Positions 1 through 4,817 of a stretch of DNA of 9,119 nt are shown piece after piece. Source of the stretch: CAZDJQ01 sp964505765 (GTDB taxonomy: Bacteria > Patescibacteriota > Microgenomatia > UBA12405 > JAHJSD01); contig CAZDJQ010000030.1 of the NCBI GenBank assembly GCA_964505765.1, positions 1 to 9,119 on the forward strand, written 5' to 3'. The stretch's first letter is position 1; every line of letters starts with the position of its first letter. Below the pieces are notes generated by a model that worked only from the letters and a program-made list of their open reading frames with translations, made no database searches and had not been told where the DNA came from. A program made the translations under genes and the position numbers.

Positions 1-73
1 GCTCCCCGGGCTGGATTCGAACCAGCGACCTAATCCTTAACAGGGATCCGCTCTACCGCTGAGCCACCGGGGA
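1..73 (-). tRNA. tRNA-Asn (anticodon GUU)
   Basis: Read on the minus strand, bases 73 to 2 fold into a complete 72-nt cloverleaf. It has a 7-bp acceptor stem (TCCCCGG with CCGGGGA), a 4-bp D stem (GCTC/GAGC), and a 5-bp anticodon stem (GATCC/GGATT, one G-U pair). The loop CTGTTAA puts GTT at bases 41-39. The variable loop has 5 nt, and the T arm is GCTGG-TTCGAAT-CCAGC. Anticodon GUU decodes AAC/AAU, so this is asparagine, and the G discriminator base fits. Base 1 is a C next to the discriminator and may be the first base of an encoded CCA, but the window ends there. A promoter lies just upstream, divergent from the tauE-like gene. Confidence 0.97.
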
Positions 74-95
74 TTAAGTTTTTAACGAACACTTT

Positions 96-124
96 ATTAT
101 ACAATAAGCCGGCCTTAGATTGAA
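96..124 (-). promoter_or_regulatory. Predicted sigma70 promoter of tRNA-Asn
   Basis: On the minus strand a perfect -10 box TATAAT (101..96) follows a weak -35 TTCAAT (124..119) by exactly 17 bp. Transcription would start near base 89, giving a leader of about 16 nt before the tRNA 5' end at 73. The -35 shares bases with the plus-strand -35 of the tauE-like gene. Sequence match only. Confidence 0.65.
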
Positions 125-148
125 TAACCTCACAATTGCTGTTATATT
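120..148 (+). promoter_or_regulatory. Predicted extended -10 promoter of the tauE-like gene
   Basis: The -35 TTGAAT (120-125), a 17-bp spacer and -10 TATATT (143-148) are preceded by the extended -10 dinucleotide TG (140-141). The expected start is near base 155, only about 3 nt before the ATG at 158. No Shine-Dalgarno sequence precedes that ATG. The -35 overlaps the tRNA promoter -35 on the other strand. Confidence 0.6.
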
Positions 149-157
149 TATCAGTAA

Positions 158-868
158 ATGCCGTATTTGTCTTTAGGAACAATATTTTTTCTAACCGGAA
201 TGATCACTGAAGTTGCCGGCTTCGGCACCTCAACTCTTTCAATGTCATTACTTCCCTTGCTGATCCCCTTAAATACAGCCGTCCCCTTAGTAGCGCTCAT
301 TTCTGTTATTGCCACCGGTTATGTCGCTTACCGGCTAAAGGTCCCGAAAATACTTGACCACTTAAGCCCGATTTTTATCGGCTCAATATTCGGGATTCCT
401 TTAGGCATTGTTTTTTTTAATCTAGTAGGCAATCGGCCGTTGTCAATCTTATTGGGCTGTTTTCTAATCTTTGCTTCGCTTTTACATTTAATCGGGAATC
501 AAACAGCCTCGGTCATTAACAAAATCCCCAATTTTTTGATGGGAGTTATTGCCGGCTTTTTCGGCTCGTCCATAAATATAAACGGCCCTTTAATCGGGGT
601 CCACACTTCCAGCAATGAATTTTCAAAAGAAAAAAACAAGGATCTAATTACTACCTATATGTTTATTACCGGTTTATTTACCGTTGCCGGACATACTTTT
701 ATGGGCAATATCAATCAGGAAGTGTTATTTTATTTATTATTTGCCCTGCCCTCATTATTTGCCGGACTTTTCCTGGGAAAACTGGTATTTAAGCACGTAA
801 AAATCGAGTTGCTCAAAACAATCATTTACCTGTTCGTTCTTTTAGCCGGAATAAAGCTCCTGTTTTAA
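158..868 (+). CDS. TauE/SafE-family membrane transporter (probable anion exporter)
   Basis: This 236-aa, very hydrophobic protein has about seven or eight membrane segments. The family moves small anions such as sulfite, sulfoacetate or other organosulfur compounds across the inner membrane, and the substrate here cannot be read from sequence. It shows the two-fold internal repeat of the family. The first half carries a glycine-rich turn after TM1 (VAGFGTSTLSMSLLPLL, about residues 19-35). The second half carries GVIAGFFGSSININGPLIG (about 129-147). Length is near the usual 240-260 aa. The ATG at 158 starts directly at TM1, and the promoter lies just upstream with no Shine-Dalgarno, so the mRNA is probably almost leaderless. 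It ends with TAA, 56 bp before the next gene, which has its own promoter. The family call is good; the specific function is unknown. Confidence 0.82.
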   Translation: MPYLSLGTIFFLTGMITEVAGFGTSTLSMSLLPLLIPLNTAVPLVALISVIATGYVAYRLKVPKILDHLSPIFIGSIFGIPLGIVFFNLVGNRPLSILLGCFLIFASLLHLIGNQTASVINKIPNFLMGVIAGFFGSSININGPLIGVHTSSNEFSKEKNKDLITTYMFITGLFTVAGHTFMGNINQEVLFYLLFALPSLFAGLFLGKLVFKHVKIELLKTIIYLFVLLAGIKLLF

Positions 869-885
869 TCAGCGGTTTTTGTTTG

Positions 886-901
886 CTGGTTGACAAACCA
901 G
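886..901 (+). promoter_or_regulatory. Short inverted repeat overlapping the -35 of the DUF4870 gene
   Basis: CTGGTT (886-891), loop GACA and AACCAG (896-901) form a perfect 6-bp hairpin. The AACCA arm can pair instead with TGGTT (905-909). No T-run follows, so it is a poor intrinsic terminator for the upstream gene. Because it contains the -35 box TTGACA, it could be an operator. That role is inference. Confidence 0.35.
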
Positions 902-919
902 ATTTGGTTCTGGTAAATT
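890..919 (+). promoter_or_regulatory. Predicted promoter of the DUF4870-like gene
   Basis: A consensus -35 TTGACA (890-895), an 18-bp spacer and -10 TAAATT (914-919) are preceded by an extended -10 TG (911-912). Transcription would start at about base 926, essentially at the ATG (925). The mRNA would therefore be leaderless, and no Shine-Dalgarno is present. Confidence 0.65.
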
Positions 920-924
920 AAATT

Positions 925-1269
925 ATGACTAATCATGAAGAGGCGTCTACAGCCAAGAACCAAGGTAATGTCCGGGCAGTATTAACATATGTTGCCGGCT
1001 GGATTACCGGTCTCATTTTCTTATTAATTGAAAAAGAAGATGAGTTTGTCCGTTTTAACGCCGCTCAAAGCGTTGTTGTCTTTGGCGGGTTAACTTTAAT
1101 TTCATTTGTTCCAGTTTTGGGACAAATATTAAGTATTTTCCTATGGCCTTTAGGTCTAATCCTCTGGATATTCCTAATGGTTAAGGCTTACAACAACGAC
1201 AGGTTCGAAGTTCCTGTTGTTGCTGACCTGGCCGGAAAATTGGAAAAGAAAATTAAACCCCAAGCTTAA
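925..1269 (+). CDS. DUF4870 / Tic20-like small membrane protein
   Basis: This 114-aa protein has a polar N-terminus (residues 1-16), three hydrophobic segments (about 19-36, 48-66 and 68-86) and a lysine-rich C-terminal tail (104-111). The motif FVRFNAAQS (41-49) between the first two segments and the AYNNDRFEVPVV stretch (88-99) are typical of the DUF4870 family, whose members resemble the chloroplast import component Tic20. The biochemical role of bacterial members is not established. It has its own promoter with a predicted start at the ATG. Its stop codon TAA (1267-1269) overlaps the stop of the convergent pgk gene by four bases. Family assignment is by pattern recognition. Confidence 0.8.
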   Translation: MTNHEEASTAKNQGNVRAVLTYVAGWITGLIFLLIEKEDEFVRFNAAQSVVVFGGLTLISFVPVLGQILSIFLWPLGLILWIFLMVKAYNNDRFEVPVVADLAGKLEKKIKPQA

Positions 1270-1276
1270 TTTTGGG
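1259..1276 (-). terminator. Possible weak terminator hairpin at the pgk 3' end
   Basis: CCCAA (1259-1263) pairs with TTGGG (1272-1276) around an 8-nt loop that contains both stop codons. On the minus strand the stem is followed by a T-rich stretch interrupted by A and C (1258 downward), which could terminate pgk transcripts. On the plus strand it is followed by AAACGG, so it is not a terminator in that direction. The stem has only five pairs, so this call is weak. Confidence 0.25.
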
Positions 1277-2300
1277 AAACGGCACTAATCGCGGGTAAAT
1301 TTTCTTCTTTTAAGAATAGGAGCATTGCTCCGCCGCCCGTGCTGATAAAATCAAATTGATTAAAGATATTTAATTGACTGATAACATTGTGGGTGTCACC
1401 GCCGCCGGCTAATTTAAATGCATTTGATTCAACGATTGCTTGGGCAATTTCTATTGTTCCCCTCCGATTGTCATCCTCCTCGAAAACTCCCATCGGCCCG
1501 GCCCAAATTACTGTCTTTGCTTTTTTAATTTCTTGTTTAAATTCTTTAATTGCTGGTCGGCTGATATCTCGACCATTTGATTTTAAATCAGCGCAGATTA
1601 CATTTGACCTTTGACTTTTGACTATTGACCTCTTTTGAGGGTGTTTTCCACCCACAAGAACTTTGTCCGCCCAGCCGGCTAGAAAATCAAGATAATTTAA
1701 TTTGTCTGTTTTAGCCCCCCCTAAAACAAAAACCAAGGGCCGGGCCGCCTCTTTTTTTACTAAACTCAAAGTTCTTATCTCCCCTTCCATTCTTAAGCCT
1801 AAAAAAGAAGCAAGGTGCTGGGGAATACCGACTAAAGAAACGTGCCGGCGGTGACTGGTGGCAAAAGCGTCATTAATATATACATCCGCCAACGAACTCA
1901 GTTCTTTGGCAAATTCGTCATCATTAGCAGTTTCACCGGAATGAAAACGTAAATTTTCTAATAAAGACAAATAATTAGTAATTGGTAATGAATAATCAGC
2001 AACTAAATTGCAATCTTGAAATTTTTCAGAAAACCAATTGGCAATTGGTCGCAAACTTAATTCCGGTTCGGGCTGACCGCCGGGACGGCCTTTGTGGCCG
2101 ATTAATATTATTTTCTTGGGCTTTTGACGGTGAATAAAGCCAATAGTCGGGAGCATCGCCGCCAAACGAAACTCCGCTTCATCCAAATTAACATCGCAGT
2201 CTATACGAACTAAAACCGACTTGCCAGCAAAGTCAAAACTTGTTTGTGACAAAAATCTATCTTTACTAATACTGGAACTATATTGACGTTTTGATGTCAT
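1266..2300 (-). CDS. pgk: Phosphoglycerate kinase, compact form
   Basis: Pgk converts 1,3-bisphosphoglycerate and ADP to 3-phosphoglycerate and ATP in the cytoplasm. Substrate residues seen are R32 and D34 (VRIDCDV), R45, H69 and R72 (GHKGRP), R118 (LENLRF) and R151/R152 (SHRRH). Nucleotide-domain motifs are GGAKTDK (194-200), WAGPMGVFE (266-274), GGGDT (299-303) and STGGGA (320-325). At 344 aa it is about 50 short of typical Pgk. Much of the missing sequence lies after VGGK219, where the helices before the usual LPVD strand are replaced by a short stretch encoded by a heptamer repeat. The N-domain Asn of the RVDFNVP motif is Asp36 here. It lies 72 bp downstream of tpiA, probably in one operon. 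The ATG at 2300 lies inside a palindromic repeat with no Shine-Dalgarno; the TTG at 2252 (residue 17) would give a more usual N-terminus. Confidence 0.93.
   Translation of the reverse strand: MTSKRQYSSSISKDRFLSQTSFDFAGKSVLVRIDCDVNLDEAEFRLAAMLPTIGFIHRQKPKKIILIGHKGRPGGQPEPELSLRPIANWFSEKFQDCNLVADYSLPITNYLSLLENLRFHSGETANDDEFAKELSSLADVYINDAFATSHRRHVSLVGIPQHLASFLGLRMEGEIRTLSLVKKEAARPLVFVLGGAKTDKLNYLDFLAGWADKVLVGGKHPQKRSIVKSQRSNVICADLKSNGRDISRPAIKEFKQEIKKAKTVIWAGPMGVFEEDDNRRGTIEIAQAIVESNAFKLAGGGDTHNVISQLNIFNQFDFISTGGGAMLLFLKEENLPAISAVSQN
1603..1630. repeat. Tandem heptamer repeat (TTTGACY)x4 inside pgk
   Basis: Four copies in strict 7-bp register start at 1603, 1610, 1617 and 1624: TTTGACC, TTTGACT, TTTGACT and ATTGACC. 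On the coding strand they encode residues 224-233 of Pgk (RSIVKSQRSN). The position is one where ordinary Pgk has two helices and a loop. The unit resembles short tandem heptamer repeats known in cyanobacteria. The period is not a multiple of three, so each copy is read in a different frame. Confidence 0.8.
1969..1996. repeat. Degenerate tandem heptamer repeat (nnnTAAT)x4 inside pgk
   Basis: Four 7-bp units AAATAAT, TAGTAAT, TGGTAAT and GAATAAT run without interruption and share TAAT at the same phase. They encode residues 102-111 (DYSLPITNYL), the link just before the conserved LLENLRF motif. A further perfect duplicate, CAATTGG twice (2035-2048), lies 38 bp away. The units are degenerate, so part of the periodicity may be chance in AT-rich DNA. 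Confidence 0.5.
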
Positions 2301-2364
2301 TTCGAGCGTAGTCGAGAAATCACTCTTTTAAAAAAGCGATCCCTCCACTTCGGTCGGGATGACA
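2295..2364. repeat. 70-bp imperfect palindromic element between tpiA and pgk
   Basis: The element runs from TGTCAT (2295-2300) to ATGACA (2359-2364). Its two 29-bp ends are inverted copies matching at about 21 positions, around an AT-rich centre (CTCTTTTAAAAAAG). Each half can also fold on its own: ATTTCGA with TCGAGAAAT on the left (one bulge), and ATCCC..CC with GG..GGGAT on the right. This looks like a REP- or MITE-type repeat of the kind scattered in many bacterial genomes. No target duplication is visible. It contains the annotated pgk ATG. As RNA between two operon genes it could act as a processing or stability hairpin. Confidence 0.75.
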
Positions 2365-2372
2365 CATTTATA

Positions 2373-3075
2373 TCACTTAAATGCTTCTGCCAGTTCTAAA
2401 AGTTTAGCTTCTGGGTTATCGGCTTTAACTACTGCCGAGCTGACCAACACTCCTTTTGCTCCTAATTGCAGAGATTTTTCAACATCAGCCCCGGTTTTAA
2501 CTCCGGCACCGACAATAATCTGGCTTTCCGGCAGCATATTAACAATTCTTTGGATGATTTCTGGTTTAGCCCGGCTGGCAGAGGTAGTTTCACTTGCAAT
2601 TAATTCCGGCGGCTCATAAGCAATAAAATCAGGCTGGGGAGAAAGTTTTTTAAGCCAATTTTGAATTTGGCCTTTAGTTTTAACACAAACCATANNNNNN
2701 NNNNNNNNNNNNNNNNNNNNNNNNNNNNNNNNNNNNNNNNNNNNNNNNNNNNNNNNNNNNNNNNNNNNNNNNNNNNNNNNNNNNNNNNNNNNNNAGTTCA
2801 TGCTCTGAATGGTTTAATAAAGTCCCATCTGCCCCTGCCTGCTGAGCTTGCAAAGGAGAAATATCGCCGGTATGTCTGCCCTGAAAATGAACATCAACAT
2901 GCTGAAGCCAAACCTCAAGATTAGTTTCTTGCTTTATTTGCCTTAAATCTAAAGCGGAAACGACCGGAATAATTTTTACTTTAGTTTTATCAGCTACTTG
3001 CTGACACGCTTCAGCTAAATCCAAAGCGCCTCGGCCAAAAGTTTGTGGATAAATTTTAAAATTGATGAACAGCAT
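2373..3075 (-). CDS. tpiA: Triosephosphate isomerase, archaeal type, interrupted by assembly gap
   Basis: TpiA interconverts dihydroxyacetone phosphate and glyceraldehyde 3-phosphate in glycolysis. The first part (3075 to 2795) gives 94 residues beginning MLFINFKIYP, with Asn5 and Lys7 of the active site and the catalytic His89 in GTLLNHSEHE. The second part (2694 to 2373) carries the catalytic Glu in AYEPPELI (codon 2615-2613) and the phosphate-binding GAGVKTG and GVLVSSAVVK motifs. PPEL and the short length mark the archaeal subtype, not the ~250-aa bacterial one. The loop-6 GTG triplet is replaced by ASE. The two parts are in different frames only because the 100-N gap is a placeholder; family alignment suggests about 19 missing residues. 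I chose the ATG at 3075 over upstream Mets because it fits the family and sits one base after a predicted start site. pgk follows. The stop is TGA. Confidence 0.9.
2695..2794. other. Assembly gap of 100 N inside tpiA
   Basis: Exactly 100 ambiguous bases interrupt tpiA. The codon entering the gap is CTN (Leu, after HSEHE), and the codon leaving it ends in T just before ATG-GTT-TGT (MVC). For an intact gene the true gap must be a multiple of three; 100 is not, so the number is a scaffold placeholder. About 57 missing bases would match the archaeal family as I recall it. Confidence 0.97.
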
Positions 3076-3082
3076 TAAATAA

Positions 3083-3111
3083 ATAATATCAATATAATAG
3101 TGTCTTGACAA
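3083..3111 (-). promoter_or_regulatory. Predicted promoter of tpiA-pgk
   Basis: On the minus strand, -35 TTGTCA (3111..3106), a 17-bp spacer and -10 TATTAT (3088..3083) each match consensus at five of six positions. The expected start is near 3076, one base before the tpiA ATG (3075), so the transcript should be leaderless. Its -35 overlaps the antitoxin -35 on the other strand by five bases. Confidence 0.65.
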
Positions 3112-3133
3112 TATATACATCATGATGTATAAG
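3105..3133 (+). promoter_or_regulatory. Predicted promoter of the toxin-antitoxin operon
   Basis: A perfect -35 TTGACA (3105-3110), 17-bp spacer and -10 TATAAG (3128-3133) are present. The start is expected at base 3140, exactly the A of the antitoxin ATG, so the mRNA should be leaderless. There is no Shine-Dalgarno. The operator palindrome fills most of the spacer and the first bases of the -10. Confidence 0.75.
3114..3131. promoter_or_regulatory. 18-bp perfect palindrome, likely antitoxin operator
   Basis: TATACATCATGATGTATA is a perfect inverted repeat centred between 3122 and 3123. It lies between the -35 and -10 of the toxin-antitoxin promoter and includes four bases of the -10. Ribbon-helix-helix antitoxins usually bind such palindromes and repress their own operon. 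The same site abuts the upstream edge of the divergent tpiA -35 (3111..3106). The palindrome is seen directly; the binding is inference. Confidence 0.75.
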
Positions 3134-3139
3134 TAAATC

Positions 3140-3379
3140 ATGAAGAGAACACAAATTTATCTTAAACCTAGTCAAATAGAAAACTTAAAAGACTATGCAG
3201 AAAGAAGAGATATTTCTATATCTGAGGCAATCAGAGAATTAATTGACAATTTTTTTAAATCTAACTATAAAGAACCCACCGCTTTAGATCAAGTTTTAAA
3301 AGTCAGTGAAAGAAACCAAGCAAAGGGACCAAAAGATTTAGCCGAGAAGCACGACAAATACATCTATAACAATGATTAA
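3140..3379 (+). CDS. Ribbon-helix-helix (CopG/VapB-type) antitoxin
   Basis: This 79-aa protein has the fold order of a ribbon-helix-helix repressor: strand RTQIYL (residues 3-8), helix about 10-23 (PSQIENLKDYAERR), turn DIS, and second helix about 27-40 (SISEAIRELIDNFF). The charged C-terminal tail (about 41-79) would wrap and block the toxin. It likely dimerises on the 18-bp palindrome in its own promoter and represses the operon, with the toxin as co-repressor, as is usual for this class. It overlaps the PIN-domain toxin gene by 8 bp, indicating translational coupling. The start ATG coincides with the predicted transcription start. By eye, base composition of the pair is more AT-rich than the flanking housekeeping genes, which suggests acquisition. 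Confidence 0.88.
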   Translation: MKRTQIYLKPSQIENLKDYAERRDISISEAIRELIDNFFKSNYKEPTALDQVLKVSERNQAKGPKDLAEKHDKYIYNND

Positions 3380-3794
3380 CGTCTTTATTGACACCAGTTA
3401 CATTATTGCTTTATACAACTCTCAAGATTCCCAACATCAAAAAGCACTAAGGTTAAAAAAAGAAATCGGTCAAAATTTAAAACTTACGATTTCCAATTAC
3501 ATCTTTTTAGAAACAGTAACTATACTGTCTCAACAAATTGGTAAAAAGGACGCTAATGATATTGGAAAATTAATGTTTTCAAGCAATAAATTCAACTTCC
3601 TTCATATTTCACCGCGAATTGATTTAAAAAGCTGGCATGTATTCCAACAAATAAAAAATAAAAATATTTCCTATGTTGACTGCAGTAATGTAATCTTAAT
3701 GAAAGAAGAACAAATTCCTAAAATAATAACTTTTGATAAAGACTTTGAAAAATTAAAAAAAGAAGCTAATTATAATTTTGAAATTCTGTCTTAA
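3372..3794 (+). CDS. PIN-domain ribonuclease toxin (VapC-like)
   Basis: This 140-aa protein covers a complete PIN domain, a Mg2+-dependent endoribonuclease that in VapC toxins cuts tRNA or rRNA and halts translation. The four acidic metal-binding residues are seen in the expected order: D7 in VFIDTSYIIAL, E47 in FLETVTIL, D103 in YVDCSNVILM, and D122 in TFDKDF. All are intact, so it should be active. It starts inside the antitoxin gene (8-bp overlap, different frame) and has no Shine-Dalgarno, so translation probably depends on the antitoxin. Its TAA (3792-3794) overlaps the stop of the convergent trpS gene by four bases. The RNA target cannot be predicted. Confidence 0.9.
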   Translation: MINVFIDTSYIIALYNSQDSQHQKALRLKKEIGQNLKLTISNYIFLETVTILSQQIGKKDANDIGKLMFSSNKFNFLHISPRIDLKSWHVFQQIKNKNISYVDCSNVILMKEEQIPKIITFDKDFEKLKKEANYNFEILS

Positions 3795-4777
3795 CCCAAA
3801 CCAACTGCTTTATGAACTTCTTCTAATTTTTTATTTGATATCTGTTGGGCTCTTTCCAATCCCTCTAATAAGACATTATTTAGATGTTCTTTATCTTGGC
3901 TGATTTTTTGATATTCTTTTTGGATTGGTTTTAAAAACTCTATTGTCACTTCAGCCAAATCTTTTTTAAACTCACCATACCCTTTGCCTTGATATTCTTG
4001 TTCCAGTTTTTTAATCGGCTTATCAGACAAAGCCGAGTAAATTGTTAATAAATTATTTATTCCGGCTTTATCCGGCCGGGCAACAATTTCACTGCCGGTG
4101 TCGGTTACGGCCGACATGATTTTTTCTTTAACTAAATCCGGCTCGTCAAGTAAATAAACCAATCCTTTATCGTTCTTGTCTGATTTACTCATTTTTGACT
4201 GGGGATCTTGTAGAGACATTACCCTTGCTCCGGCTTTCATTAACTTGTATTCCGGAATTTTAAATATTTTTTCGTATCGGGAATTAAACCGCCTGGCTAA
4301 TTCTCTGGTCAACTCCACATGCTGGACCTGATCATCGCCGACCGGAACCACTTCAGTATCATAAAGCAAAATATCCGCCGCCATTAAAGCCGGATAATTA
4401 AACAAGCCAACACTGACTGCCCCTTTTTCTTTTTTGGCAATTGATTTGTATTGCGTCATTCTTTCCAACTGCCCCATCGAAGCAACACAATCAAGAATCC
4501 AAGCGAACTGGGCGTGGTCTTTATTATGAGACTGGATAAAAATAATTGATTGCTCAGGATCAATCCCAAACGCCAAATAAAGAGCCAGCTGTCGGTAGAT
4601 TCTTTCTTTTAGAATTTTTGGCTGTTGATATACGGTGATCGCATGCAGATCAACAATAGAATAAACACAGTCATAATCTTGTTGAAGCTCAACCCACTGT
4701 TTTATTGCCCCGATATAAGTGCCGATATGCAGTTCACCGCTGGGTTTTATTCCGGAAAATATTCTTTTTTCAGCCAT
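3791..4777 (-). CDS. trpS: Tryptophanyl-tRNA synthetase
   Basis: TrpS charges tRNA-Trp with tryptophan in the cytoplasm using ATP. The 328-aa length is standard for the bacterial enzyme. Class I signatures are present: the HIGH-equivalent GELHIGTY (residues 14-21) and SKMSKS (194-199). The tryptophan pocket is recognisable in LMAADILLYD (131-140; D135 corresponds to the indole-binding Asp), followed by VPVGDDQVQHVELTRELA (144-161), a highly conserved family block. The C-terminal anticodon-recognition helices are complete. It follows thpR by 40 bp on the same strand but has its own predicted promoter whose start falls at the ATG. It ends in a TTAA shared with the convergent toxin stop. No T-box leader is possible with so short a 5' end. 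Confidence 0.97.
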   Translation of the reverse strand: MAEKRIFSGIKPSGELHIGTYIGAIKQWVELQQDYDCVYSIVDLHAITVYQQPKILKERIYRQLALYLAFGIDPEQSIIFIQSHNKDHAQFAWILDCVASMGQLERMTQYKSIAKKEKGAVSVGLFNYPALMAADILLYDTEVVPVGDDQVQHVELTRELARRFNSRYEKIFKIPEYKLMKAGARVMSLQDPQSKMSKSDKNDKGLVYLLDEPDLVKEKIMSAVTDTGSEIVARPDKAGINNLLTIYSALSDKPIKKLEQEYQGKGYGEFKKDLAEVTIEFLKPIQKEYQKISQDKEHLNNVLLEGLERAQQISNKKLEEVHKAVGLG

Positions 4778-4783
4778 TAGTTT

Positions 4784-4812
4784 ATTTTAGTTTGTTGACG
4801 GGAAAGTTGCAA
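4784..4812 (-). promoter_or_regulatory. Predicted promoter of trpS
   Basis: On the minus strand -35 TTGCAA (4812..4807), a 17-bp spacer and -10 TAAAAT (4789..4784) lead to an expected start at 4777, the A of the trpS ATG. The -35 sits inside a 10-bp perfect palindrome AGTTGCAACT (4805-4814), located just after the thpR stop. Confidence 0.55.
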
Positions 4813-4817
4813 CTGAC

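Noticed and set aside
886..901. Rho-independent terminator of the tauE-like gene
   Set aside because: The stem is short and no T-run follows; the -35 box inside it makes a promoter-linked role more likely.
1387..1614. Plus-strand open frame of 75 codons opposite pgk
   Set aside because: Antisense shadow of pgk; the minus strand carries clear Pgk motifs and this frame has no recognisable domain or start signal.
1603..1630. CRISPR-like or iteron array
   Set aside because: Units are only 7 bp with no spacers, inside a coding gene and not next to replication or cas genes.
2373..2375. UGA recoded as glycine, as in Gracilibacteria and SR1
   Set aside because: The TGA follows LAEAFK at the normal end of TIM, no coding frame contains an internal TGA, and all Trp codons are TGG.
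2359..2924. Plus-strand open frames across the tpiA region and the N gap
   Set aside because: Antisense to tpiA, partly made of Ns; the tpiA reading is supported by catalytic motifs.
2373..3075. tpiA as a frameshifted pseudogene
   Set aside because: The frame change occurs only across the 100-N placeholder, and motifs on both sides are intact.
3076..3141. Longer N-terminus for tpiA from upstream ATG codons
   Set aside because: It would translate through the predicted -10 and the operator, and archaeal-type TIMs begin directly at the first strand, as MLFINFK does.
4784..4817. T-box or trp attenuator before trpS
   Set aside because: The gap from thpR is 40 bp and the predicted transcript starts at the ATG, leaving no room for a leader structure.
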